Origin: a virus
IMG/VR virus record: IMGVR_UViG_3300037258_001202
Coordinates: 1-38,718 of that record
Strand: one strand, 5' to 3'
Length of the DNA: 38,718 nucleotides
Shown here: one piece after another, positions 1 to 7,700 of the stretch
How the letters are laid out: the number at the start of each line of letters is the position of its first letter
How positions within the stretch are numbered: the stretch's first letter is position 1
Made by a program: the position numbers and the translations under genes
Notes under the pieces: model-generated
Told to the model about the DNA's origin: nothing
The model's database searches: none
What the model saw: the letters and a program-made list of their open reading frames with translations, nothing else

Positions 1-909
1 ATGGCCTCAGCGCACGCCAAACCCTCGCCCTGGCTGTTGCAGGGAGACGCCCGTGCAACGGCCCTTGTCAATTTGGTTCTGGCCTCGGTCCCCTCCCCGA
101 ACACCCGCCAGAGCTACGCCAAGGGCATCGCCGATCTGCTGGCCTTCGCCGAGGGGCGTCCCATCACCAGGATCATGCTGCTCGAATGGCGCGGAACGAT
201 GGAAGCCTCCGGCAGCTCCGCCTCCACCGTGAACCTGCGCATATCCGCGGCCCGCGCCCTGGTCCGGGAGGCGCAGGCCTCGGGCTCGATCGACGCGCAG
301 CAGGCCTTCGATCTGCTCCGGGTGGGCGGCCTGCCCCGGCGCGGATCGCGCGCCGGCAACTGGCTCACCGAGGCCCAGGTCCGCAAGCTGCTCGCCGTTC
401 CCGACCGCTCGACCCTGCGCGGCAAGCGCAACTACTGCATCCTGGCCATCCTGGTCGGCTGCGCCCTGCGGGAGGCCGAGCTTTTGAGGCTCAACGTGGA
501 AGACATTCAGCGCCGCGCCGGCCGCTGGGTGATTCCCGACCTGATCGGCAAGGGCGGCAGGGTGCGCACGGTCGGCGTTCCGCTATGGGTCAAGCAGGCC
601 ATCGATGAGTGGGCCGCCACCGCGAAGATCCGCGCCGGCCGGCTGATTCGCCAGACCACGCTCGCGCCCGGCGGCGTTTGCGCCGAGACCATCTGGCACA
701 TCGTGCATCAGGCGGCCGCCAAGATCGGCATCCCCCGCCTCGCGCCCCACGATCTCCGCCGCACCTGCGCCAAGCACTGCCGCGCCCGGGGCGCCGACAT
801 CGAGCAGGTCCAGTTCATGCTCGGCCACGCCGACGTCCGCACCACCCAGCGGTACCTCGGCACCGGCCTGGACCTGGAACACACCCCAAACGACCTTTTG
901 GCCTACTGA
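1..909 (+). CDS. int: Tyrosine recombinase / phage integrase
   Basis: A 302-residue site-specific recombinase expected to integrate or excise the element through strand exchange at att sites. Residues 15-110 form the helical SAM-like N-terminal DNA-binding domain (SPNTRQSYAKGIADLL at 32-47). The catalytic domain follows, with all active-site residues visible: R157 (CALREAELLRL), K184 in the beta-hairpin (IGKGGRVRT), H250-x-x-R253 (APHDLRRT), H276 (MLGHADV) and the nucleophile Y285 (TTQRYLG). The length fits XerC/D-like and phage integrases. The start is the first base of the window, so a longer N-terminus cannot be excluded. It converges with the leftward GNAT unit. A second, minimal recombinase is encoded at 32791-33339, so the division of labour between them is open. 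Confidence 0.93.
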   Translation: MASAHAKPSPWLLQGDARATALVNLVLASVPSPNTRQSYAKGIADLLAFAEGRPITRIMLLEWRGTMEASGSSASTVNLRISAARALVREAQASGSIDAQQAFDLLRVGGLPRRGSRAGNWLTEAQVRKLLAVPDRSTLRGKRNYCILAILVGCALREAELLRLNVEDIQRRAGRWVIPDLIGKGGRVRTVGVPLWVKQAIDEWAATAKIRAGRLIRQTTLAPGGVCAETIWHIVHQAAAKIGIPRLAPHDLRRTCAKHCRARGADIEQVQFMLGHADVRTTQRYLGTGLDLEHTPNDLLAY

Positions 910-1038
910 CGCGCTGCGCGGCCCTCCCAGCGCCCCGTAGCCCGATTCCGGGGTAGTTATCCCCGTCCGGATGCCCGCGCGGGCGCCTGCGGGCGCTGGG
1001 CGCTCCCGCAAGCCGGTTTAAGAGTCTTTGGGCATCGC
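910..1038. other. Convergent intergenic gap with GC-rich hairpins
   Basis: This gap lies between the integrase and the convergent GNAT gene. It holds a perfect 12-bp palindrome GCCCGCGCGGGC at 973-984 and a small CGGGG/CCCCG hairpin near 950-966. No T-tract follows either, so they are not classic intrinsic terminators. No tRNA gene or obvious attachment core is visible, although attP often lies beside the integrase gene. Confidence 0.4.
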
Positions 1039-1446
1039 CTATAGGGGTTTTCGGTATTCCACCGAGTGCAGGGAGTAGCCCGGCTTTTTGCAGGTCTCCT
1101 GGATGCCCAGGTTCGTCGGGTAGCAGATGTTGACCACAACCGTCGCCCCTTTGGATTTCACCCGCGCCTCGAACTCGGCGTGCAGCTTCTTGTACACGCC
1201 CTTCCCGCGGTGCTTGGGGGAGACGTAAGCGATCGCGATCACCGCCTGCTTGGACTCGTCGGTGCGGTAGACGATGCAGGCGATCACGGTGTCCCGGCCG
1301 ACCGTGGCGTAGGCGCATTCCTCCGCGCCGTTGATCAGCATTTCGGTCTTGCTCCACAGGCCGTCGCGCATCAGGGCTCCCCACGCCATGTGAACGTAGG
1401 GCAAAACGTCCGAACCGCCGATCTGCGGGACATGCCGGACTTTCAT
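1039..1446 (-). CDS. GNAT-family N-acetyltransferase
   Basis: A 135-residue protein of the GNAT fold, which transfers acetyl from acetyl-CoA to an amine; the substrate cannot be read from sequence. The acetyl-CoA motif is AYVSPKHRGKGVYKKL (residues 73-88), with R80-G81-K82-G83 forming the pyrophosphate-binding loop after a beta strand (KQAVIAIAYV). The ATG at 1446-1444 overlaps the TGA of the upstream gene as ATGA, which implies translational coupling and decides the start. Podophages often carry one GNAT near structural genes; some modify host proteins. A second, unrelated GNAT is at 29173-29622. Function beyond the fold is unknown. Confidence 0.8.
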   Translation of the reverse strand: MKVRHVPQIGGSDVLPYVHMAWGALMRDGLWSKTEMLINGAEECAYATVGRDTVIACIVYRTDESKQAVIAIAYVSPKHRGKGVYKKLHAEFEARVKSKGATVVVNICYPTNLGIQETCKKPGYSLHSVEYRKPL

Positions 1447-1940
1447 ACCGGCCGCTGCTCCGCCAGCTCCACTTTGAGCGACGGCGTGCTGGTCTTGATG
1501 TCGAAGCAGGCCTTCAGCATGCCCGTGATCTTGGTCCGCAGGCGATCGCCCATGGTCAGGGTCTTCAGCTTTTCGCCCGGGCCGCTCACCAGGCTGTAGC
1601 TGGTGTGCGGTACAAAGAACTCCTCGGCCAGCTCCGGCGTCTCGGTCGTGCTCAGGTACCCGCGCAGCTTCTCGACCGCCGCATCGTCGATCGTCACCCG
1701 CGTGGCCGTGGTCGTGGTCGCCGTGTTGTGCTGCCCGGCCAGCCGCTTCGACTTCTCCGTGTGCCGGCCGCCCCACTTCTCGACCATCTCCGTCAGCCGG
1801 CCTTTGATCTCGCCGGCCGCCTCGCTCGATATCTTCGCCACCGCGGCGTCCGCCGCGGCCCCGGCCTGTGCCACGGAATACTCCGCGATCAGCTCGTCGA
1901 TCTGTTTCGGCGTAGGCGCCTTTTCGCTTTTCCCTGTCAT
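1443..1940 (-). CDS. Unrecognised 165-residue protein coupled to GNAT
   Basis: I do not recognise this family. The protein is soluble, with an N-terminal helical region (residues 10-60, alanine and glutamate rich), a Thr-rich strand-like stretch (NTATTTTATRVTIDD, residues 71-85) and a basic C-terminal part ending in KTSTPSLKVELAEQRPV. There is no signal peptide or membrane segment. A GAGGGG ribosome-binding site precedes the ATG at 1940. Its stop overlaps the GNAT start (ATGA), so the two form an operon; it could be the acetyltransferase partner or substrate, but that is only inference. A strong perfect hairpin (1966-1999) lies just upstream. Confidence 0.7.
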   Translation of the reverse strand: MTGKSEKAPTPKQIDELIAEYSVAQAGAAADAAVAKISSEAAGEIKGRLTEMVEKWGGRHTEKSKRLAGQHNTATTTTATRVTIDDAAVEKLRGYLSTTETPELAEEFFVPHTSYSLVSGPGEKLKTLTMGDRLRTKITGMLKACFDIKTSTPSLKVELAEQRPV

Positions 1941-1965
1941 TCGAATCCCCTCGGGGGCCGCTGTC

Positions 1966-1999
1966 TTGCTGCCCTCTAGCGCAGGCTAGAGGGCAGCAA
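1966..1999. repeat. Perfect 15-bp inverted repeat between divergent genes
   Basis: Arms TTGCTGCCCTCTAGC (1966-1980) and its exact complement (1985-1999) are separated by GCAG. The repeat sits between the divergent starts at 1940 (-) and 2080 (+). No T-tract follows on either side, so an operator or an RNA leader hairpin is more likely than a terminator. A degenerate copy (9 of 12) of the repeated phage dyad lies right after it at 2004-2015 (CTTACGGGCAAC). Confidence 0.75.
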
Positions 2000-2079
2000 C
2001 GTCCTTACGGGCAACGGCAATTTCCCCGCCTGGACGGCGCGAGGGGCATAAGATGGTCTTGTTTCAACGGAGGCAAACC

Positions 2080-2346
2080 ATGAACTTCGGTCAAGCACTC
2101 TCGGCTCTGGTCTCTCGCCGCGTCGCCATCACCCGTAACGGATGGCAGCGCCAGGGGATGTCGCTCGCCATGCAGGAACCCACCGGCCTCATCAACCAGC
2201 CGTTCATCGTCCAGCAGGCGCCTAACGGGGATTGTTGGCCCTACGCCCCGAACCAGGCCGACATTCTCGCCAGCGACTGGAACACGGTCGGCGAAACCGA
2301 GCGGTCCGCATCGCAGGCCCAGGCCGAGCACGCGAGCACGCGCTAA
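2080..2346 (+). CDS. tad2: DUF2829 / Tad2-family anti-Thoeris protein
   Basis: An 88-residue protein matching the DUF2829 family in order and length: MNFGQALSALVSRRVAITRNGW, then a GM-containing strand (RQGMSLAMQ), a central variable loop, and the closing motif PYAPNQADILASDWNTV. Tad2 proteins of this family bind and sequester the cyclic ADP-ribose-type signal made by the Thoeris TIR protein, blocking that anti-phage defence. The start is the ATG at 2080 because a textbook GGAGG lies 6 nt upstream (2069-2073); an upstream in-frame ATG at 2053 lacks a site. It is encoded opposite to its neighbours beside the integrase, as expected for a lysogeny-region accessory gene. The family call is firm; sponge activity here is inferred. 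Confidence 0.82.
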   Translation: MNFGQALSALVSRRVAITRNGWQRQGMSLAMQEPTGLINQPFIVQQAPNGDCWPYAPNQADILASDWNTVGETERSASQAQAEHASTR

Positions 2347-2364
2347 TCCCGGGCGCCAATCGAA

Positions 2365-3093
2365 TCACTTCAGCAGGTAGCCGCCTACCTGTGCGCCGAA
2401 GAGAATGTCGCTCTTGAGCACGCACGGCAGCGTCGGGTGCAGCGTGCATTGCGCCAGCTTCTTTTCGACTGCGACGGCCGTGGTCGTAAACGCGCCGCCG
2501 TTGTCCGCCATCAGCGCCAGGTTCGGGTTCGCGAGCAGCGCGTTGAACCTGTCCAGGCTGGTGTTGGCCCTCACCGCCGTCCCGTGAAAGTCGCCGAACA
2601 GCGTTGCTTCCTGGAAGTCGAGCGTGCCCAGGTTGCGGTTCTCGTGGTTCGCCGCGATCTCGATCTGGCCGAAGGTCCCCCGCGCTGTGTTCAGCGTCTT
2701 CCCCACGTCGGCCAGGGTCCCGCACGGTCCGGGCGCGCAGGGCGCGTTCACCAGGTCGATCGAGCGGCCCAGCTTCGCGGTGTCGTCCTTGAGGTTGGCA
2801 AGCACCGGATCGATCTTCCGGACGGCCGGCCCCACGGCCGCCGCCTGCAGGTCCAGGTTGTCGAGGCTCCGGTTCAACCGGCCGCTTTCCGTGACGATCG
2901 CGGCGCCGGCGTTTCCCTCGACTCCATGCAGGCCGTCGAGCACTCCGTTCAGGTGCGCGCTGGTTGCGCTCACCGCTGCCGGCACCGGCCAGAGGGCCCG
3001 GACGGCGGCAACCCCCACACAAATCGCGGCGGCCCCGACGCACGGCACGGTGCCGAGCGCGAGGGCCGTCAGGATCGAGCGCAGTTTGCTCAT
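2365..3093 (-). CDS. Membrane-anchored protein of the lysis-type cassette
   Basis: 242 residues. An N-terminal hydrophobic segment (residues 8-40, LTALALGTVPCVGAAAICVGVAAVRALW) acts as membrane anchor or signal anchor. A long helical, heptad-like region follows (NRSLDNLDLQAAAVGPAVRKIDPVLANL...), then a section with paired cysteines (CAPGPC, CTLHPTLPC). The architecture, one membrane segment plus a periplasmic helical rod, is compatible with an inner-membrane spanin-like protein, but I see no diagnostic motif. The start is two bases after the stop of the gene upstream, so translation is probably coupled. It is the last gene of the leftward lysis cassette and converges with the Tad2 gene. Confidence 0.7.
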   Translation of the reverse strand: MSKLRSILTALALGTVPCVGAAAICVGVAAVRALWPVPAAVSATSAHLNGVLDGLHGVEGNAGAAIVTESGRLNRSLDNLDLQAAAVGPAVRKIDPVLANLKDDTAKLGRSIDLVNAPCAPGPCGTLADVGKTLNTARGTFGQIEIAANHENRNLGTLDFQEATLFGDFHGTAVRANTSLDRFNALLANPNLALMADNGGAFTTTAVAVEKKLAQCTLHPTLPCVLKSDILFGAQVGGYLLK

Positions 3094-3095
3094 GG

Positions 3096-3680
3096 TCACG
3101 CCGTTGCCGGCGCGGCGCTGGCTGCGATCGCCGTCGCCGCGGTCTGCACCGCGGAGGCGAGTACGCCGACTTCGGTGACCGCCTTGGTGACGGCCGCGAC
3201 CGCCGTGGAGCTCTTGACGTGGCCGGCCGTGAGCAGGCCTCCGAGGTTGGTCGCGACCGAGGCGAATGCGGTAGCTGCGGTCGGCGTCGGGCCGAAGTCC
3301 GTCACCAGGGCGCTCGCCACCGAGAGATCTGTCTCGGCCTGGGCGGCAACTTCGCCGACCACTGCGGCCGCGGCCGGGTCGCCGGTGGCGGCCAGGGCAA
3401 TCTTCAGAGCCGGCGTGACGTAGGTCAGCACGGTGTCGATCACTTTGGCCACGGCCGGTTCCTTGCCCTCGATCTCGGTAAGCTTCTTTTCGATCCATGC
3501 GGCCGTCGACTTCTCCGCCCCTTCGATTTTTGCAAACAAGCTGCTCATGTTTTTCTCCACCTTTGCGGGCTCCGCCGTGGGTTCTGTTGCTGGTTGCGTC
3601 GCCGGTTTTTGCGCGGCCGCCTCGCTGTGGGCGCCGGCCGCGCCCGCGTTCTTAAAAAAAGACAGCAGGTCGAATTTCAT
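3096..3680 (-). CDS. Alanine-rich protein, function unknown
   Basis: 194 residues. A short N-terminus (MKFDLLSFFKNAG) leads into a low-complexity Pro/Ala/Thr linker (residues 20-42), then a charged helix (SLFAKIEGAEKSTAAWIEKKLTEIEGK) and a long alanine-rich helical region containing DTVLTYVTPALKIALAATGDPAAAAVV. No catalytic motif is visible. The long start at 3680 is chosen because it overlaps the upstream stop as ATGA. An internal ATG at residue 45 has its own GGTGGAG site and could give a shorter form. It lies within the lysis cassette, which hints at a membrane- or envelope-related role; this is not established. Confidence 0.6.
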   Translation of the reverse strand: MKFDLLSFFKNAGAAGAHSEAAAQKPATQPATEPTAEPAKVEKNMSSLFAKIEGAEKSTAAWIEKKLTEIEGKEPAVAKVIDTVLTYVTPALKIALAATGDPAAAAVVGEVAAQAETDLSVASALVTDFGPTPTAATAFASVATNLGGLLTAGHVKSSTAVAAVTKAVTEVGVLASAVQTAATAIAASAAPATA

Positions 3681-3862
3681 TTCGTCGCCGAATCTTTGGG
3701 GGTGTGGGGCGTCGCCTGCAGCGCCAGCCCCGCCATGCCGATGAATCCGAATCCCGCGTCCGACAGCTTGGTAATCTGCGCATGCGCGCCCAGAAGCACC
3801 AGCCCAACGCCGGCAGCCAGCAGCACGAAGCCCAGAAAGTTCCGGCTCAGTTCCTCTCGCAT
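3677..3862 (-). CDS. Small membrane protein (holin candidate)
   Basis: 61 residues, beginning MREELSRNFLGFVLLAAGVG. Two hydrophobic stretches are visible, FLGFVLLAAGVGLVLLGAHA (residues 9-28) and AGFGFIGMAGLALQA (36-50), with a lysine-containing tail. Size and topology suit a small holin or antiholin. The ATG at 3862 is preceded by GGGAG at good spacing; in-frame starts further upstream (ATG five codons earlier, TTG at 3925) are less likely, and the latter would overlap the upstream gene. Its stop overlaps the next gene as ATGA. Holin function is inferred from position and topology only. Confidence 0.6.
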   Translation of the reverse strand: MREELSRNFLGFVLLAAGVGLVLLGAHAQITKLSDAGFGFIGMAGLALQATPHTPKDSATK

Positions 3863-3912
3863 CACGCTCCCTTTCATCGGGCCCCGGCGACAGTCCACGT
3901 CGCTGGGGTGGT

Positions 3913-4059
3913 TCAGTAATGACAAAGTTCGTTCAGCAGCCGCGCCGCGTCGCGCTCGTCCACAATCTCTTCGAGCGTCTGCGCCTGCACGCGCAGCAGC
4001 TCCTTGAGCTCGGCCACCAGCGCGATCAGTTCTTCCCTTGTTGGCTCGCTCGCGTCCAT
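3913..4059 (-). CDS. 48-residue amphipathic helical protein
   Basis: A short gene read as MDASEPTREELIALVAELKE... ending in LLNELCHY. The body is an almost continuous amphipathic, acidic helix with leucine heptads, so it probably forms a coiled coil. There is no membrane segment. The ATG lies only 4 bp after the stop of the DUF2778 enzyme gene, so it is in the same operon. It may be a small accessory of lysis, but no family is recognised. It was found by reading the gap between the genes on either side. Confidence 0.55.
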   Translation of the reverse strand: MDASEPTREELIALVAELKELLRVQAQTLEEIVDERDAARLLNELCHY

Positions 4060-4063
4060 CGCG

Positions 4064-4435
4064 CTACGCCGTCACTTCCAGCTGGTTGTCGCCGGCGAGC
4101 ACCGCCGCGCCGATGGCCACGCGCGCGTCGTGCGCCAGGACGATGCAGCCTTCGCTCGCGGTATGGTTCGCCTGCGCGTTGTCGCCGTGGATCAGGAAAT
4201 CGCCGCGGCCGAACATCTCGTTGGCCGGCGCCGGCGCCAGGCGCATCGCGATCGGCCCCACCTTGGGGTCGGCGTGCGGCGGCTGAATCGTGTAGCTGCC
4301 CTGGGGCAGCGGTCCCACGGCGTGCGCGTTCTGCATCGCCGGGTTGTTGAGGCCTTCGCCGTTGCCGCTGTAGCCCGTCGCTTCAAAGCCCGCGCCCGTC
4401 ATCTGCCCAGTCGCCTGGCGATATAGAAAACTCAT
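4064..4435 (-). CDS. DUF2778 / Tlde1-like L,D-transpeptidase-fold enzyme
   Basis: 123 residues. The diagnostic motif is LIHGDN (H83) followed by ASEGCIVLAHDARVAI, with S94-x-G96-C97 as catalytic cysteine block; this is the HG...SxGC signature of the DUF2778/Tlde1 family. The N-terminal half (TGYSGNGEGLNNPAM, GPLPQGSYTI) carries the glycine-rich strands typical of the family. Tlde1 proteins act on peptidoglycan stem peptides (L,D-carboxypeptidase and exchange activity) and are best known as T6SS effectors. Here it sits between small membrane proteins in a lysis-type cassette, and no muramidase or amidase is visible elsewhere in the window, so it is the best endolysin candidate. There is no signal peptide, so export would need a holin. 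Start and upstream stop overlap as ATGA. Confidence 0.8.
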   Translation of the reverse strand: MSFLYRQATGQMTGAGFEATGYSGNGEGLNNPAMQNAHAVGPLPQGSYTIQPPHADPKVGPIAMRLAPAPANEMFGRGDFLIHGDNAQANHTASEGCIVLAHDARVAIGAAVLAGDNQLEVTA

Positions 4436-4719
4436 TTAGCCTCCCTGGCCGCGGCCGCGCGCTCGTCCACACGCGCGCGGTCCGCCTCTGCGATCCAGTC
4501 GTCGATCTTCTGTTTCACTTCCGCCATCTGCGCGGAGGTGGCCAGCGAGTCGGTCTTCGTCTCAAGCGCCGCGACGCGGTTGGACAAGGTCACCATCCAG
4601 CCGCACACCGGCATCATCACGGAGAGCATGATCGCGGCCACCGCCGACCACGAAGGCCTGGCGCGGTTAAACAGCGGCCGGGTTTCCTCCGCGATTCGTG
4701 TCGTTGCTGCTGCGGCCAT
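4432..4719 (-). CDS. Single-TM coiled-coil protein, holin/spanin-type
   Basis: 95 residues. A basic N-terminus (MAAAATTRIAEETRPLFNRARPSW) precedes one membrane segment (SAVAAIMLSVMMPVCGWMVTL, about residues 25-45), then a coiled coil (NRVAALETKTDSLATSAQMAEVKQKIDDWI) and a charged alanine-rich tail. This layout matches small phage lysis proteins of the holin or inner-membrane spanin type. AGGAG precedes the ATG. The stop overlaps the start of the DUF2778 gene (ATGA), so the two are coupled. Which lysis role it plays cannot be decided from sequence. Confidence 0.68.
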   Translation of the reverse strand: MAAAATTRIAEETRPLFNRARPSWSAVAAIMLSVMMPVCGWMVTLSNRVAALETKTDSLATSAQMAEVKQKIDDWIAEADRARVDERAAAAREAK

Positions 4720-4744
4720 CGGTGCGCTCCTCTCCTGAGCTGGT

Positions 4745-7700
4745 CTACTGAAAATCGATCGTTGCCACGAGGTTGGCTAAGGTTTCGCTGCCCTGCGTCG
4801 TGCAGCGCAGGCTGTAGAGATCTCCGACCACCGCCGTGAAAGTGTGGGTGGTGTCGGTGCATTGGGTGCTCGTGCCGAGCGTGCAGGTCACCGCCTTGGC
4901 CACGCCGTTGTCGTAGAGCGTGCAGTCGCCGCTCGAAGAATTGACCCCGCCGGTCACCGCCTGGACGGCCAGGTTCTTGAAGACACCGGTGCGGTTGGCC
5001 AGGAACTCTGAAGTTGAAGTCGAGGAGGTCGCGGTGCAGGTGGTCGTCGGCGTGCCGAGCCCTGAAAGCGAGATCGTGCTCGAGGCCGTCGCGGTCCCGG
5101 TGCATTGCGCGCGCAGCGTGCTGGCGATGGTCTGGTTTTGCCAGGCCGGCTGCGTTGCGCCCATGACGAGGGCCTGCCCCTGGCTTCCCGCGGCCAGCCG
5201 CGCGGGCGCTCCGGAGGCGCCGCCCTGGATCATGTCGCCCACGCCGGTCATCGGATTGGTCAGCGTCCCGCCGTACCAGCCCAGCACGGCGATGTTGACG
5301 AGCGGGCCAAGCAGCGCGGCCGCCGGCTTCGTCGATCCGTCGCCGGGCAAGCCGCAATCGCCGAAGGTGGTTCCGACGGTTGTGCCGAGCGCGCCTTGCG
5401 AAGCTCCGCCCGTCTCCCGGCGCACCACCGTCTGATAGCCGGCGGCCGGCGTGGGAATGCCGGTGACCGTGTTGCAGGAGCTGCCGCCCAGCGTGGTCGG
5501 TCCCGTCGACGTGGTGACGTTGGCTGTGGCCGCCGAGATGGTCTGGTCGGTCAGCGAAAGCAGATAGACGCTGTAGGCGTAGCTGCCCGACTGCGACGGA
5601 CTCGATGTGATGCCGCTCGGCGTCGTCGGCGTGCTCGGCGTCGTCTCGGTATTGGCGCCGCTCGGAATGACCACCCTCCCAAGCGTGAATCCGCTGGTCG
5701 GCGGCGTCTGCGAGCTCGTATCGAAGCAGCCCTTCGATCCCGACGGCGAGGCCTCTATGAAGTCGGCCTGGGTCACGGTGCTGTTTGTGAAATAGCACGG
5801 CCCCTGCCCCGTGGTCTGCACCGCCGACTCATGCGACGCGCTGAGCACGTTATAAGAGCCTTGCTCGAGGATGCCCACCGGCACGGTCGTTGCGCCCACG
5901 GCCATCGCTTCCACGTTGCCGTCGGTCGCGTTGAGGTCCGCCGGCACAAAGGCCGCGGTCGCCGTGTGCGTCGAGTTCGGGTAATTGCTGCACTCGCCGA
6001 AGAGCGAGTTGCATCCTTGAATCGAAGTCGTCGCCACCTGGCCGCCGGCCGCGAGATAGTAGCCGAGCACCGGCTCGCCGTTGGTGTGCTTCACCGAAAA
6101 GAGGCCCTGCACCGTCGAGGGCACGTACACGTTGTAGGTCGCCGGCGTCGCCGTGATGCTGAACAGCTCGGCGTTCGTGGTCGCGACCCCCGTCGCGCCG
6201 CCGCCGATCGTCACCGCGCTCAGGCCCGCGTACTTGGCGTTGTTCGAGTTGACGTTTCGGATGCTGATGCCGTAGAGCGGGGAGCCGTGCGAGGCGTTGA
6301 CGACCACCGTCTGGTAGCAGCTTTCGAGAGTGATCCCCTGGATATGGAAATTCGGCGCATCCACCTGGACGGCCGCATTTGTTTCTGTCGCATTCCCGCC
6401 GCACTGCCCTGTGAGGTCGCTCACCTCGACAGCCCCGACTAGAGAAACGTCCGTTCCATAATTGAAGATTTGAGCCGCTGCATCGTTCAGGCCGGATTGC
6501 GCGGCGTAGAGGCCGCGGTATGGCCCGCTCTGTTGCGCGCCGCCGCCACCGCCCGAGAAAGCACCCTCCAGGTCATACGCGCGATAAGCGCTGGTGGAAA
6601 CGCCTACGGATGTGAACCTGCTGCCGTTTTGCCCGGAGTCGTTTTTGATGCCGGTGAGATGATCCACCGGATTGTTCGCGACGGTGACGGTCGGCCCGGG
6701 ATTCGTATCGGGTGCCAGCGGCGCAAGCGCTGCCCCGGAGATCCCGAAGTTCTCGATCACCGAGCCTTGCGTGTTGCAACCGTTGAGCGTGCCTTCCTGG
6801 CACCCCGTCGAAACCAGGGGCCACGCCGGCGGAAAGCCCGTCGAGGGCACCACGCAGGTTCCCAGGCCGCACGAGATCGACGGATTGTTCCACGGCGTCA
6901 GCCCGTCGAAGGTCAGTCCGTAGCCCGTCGCCCACGGCAGTTGCGCAATGTACGTTGCGCCCGGCGAAAACATTTCGATGTAGCTGCCCAGCTCGCTCAC
7001 TTCGCCGCCGGGGATCCAAATGGGCGGCGGACTCGTGCATGTCCCAGCGGTCGCCACGGTGATGGCGGTGATCACGCCGTTCACAATCGTCGCCGGGTTG
7101 TAGGTAGGCGCCACGCTGCACCAGGGCATCGTCGTTCCGGTCGGCGTGATTGGCGTTACAGTGCCGGAGTAGTTCGCGCCGCCCGCCAGGATCGTCACAG
7201 AGGCCACGCCCGTGCAGCCCACGGCCGGATAAGCGAGCGGATAGGGGCAGCCGTTCATCACCGGGATCGCCTGCGCGCCGTACCCGCCCACCGTCGATTC
7301 CAAATTCGCCGCGGCCGGGTTCACGATGCAGTTGGTCGGCCCCACCGCGCCCGAGTCGTAGATCAGCGCCGAGCCCATGTGCATGGTGTAGATCGCCCAG
7401 TTGAGCGCGTTCGTCATCGCCTGGCAGTGGTCGTTGGTCGCGGTGATGCCGGCGTGTTGCGGTGTCGGCCCGAATTCTTCCCACGCGTTCACGGTGGGGT
7501 AATTCGTATCCTGCAGCCCCGCGCCGCGCAGCGCGCCGGTCGCCGTGCCGCCGCTCGTCGGCAGGCCGCCCAGCGTCGCCCAATCCGATGGACTCGTCGC
7601 CGGCGTGTTGCCGGTGTTGTTGGCGATCAGCGAGACGTAGGCCACGCCGGCCGACGCCACCGAGTCGCCCTTCTGGTAGGTGGTCCCGCCGGCGTAGGCG

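Noticed and set aside
973-984. GCCCGCGCGGGC palindrome as intrinsic terminator of the integrase
   Set aside because: No T-tract follows on either strand; short GC palindromes are common at this base composition.
1039-1940. Frameshift joining the 165-residue protein and the GNAT
   Set aside because: The two frames meet in an ATGA overlap with a proper GNAT start, so two coupled genes explain it better than a broken single gene.
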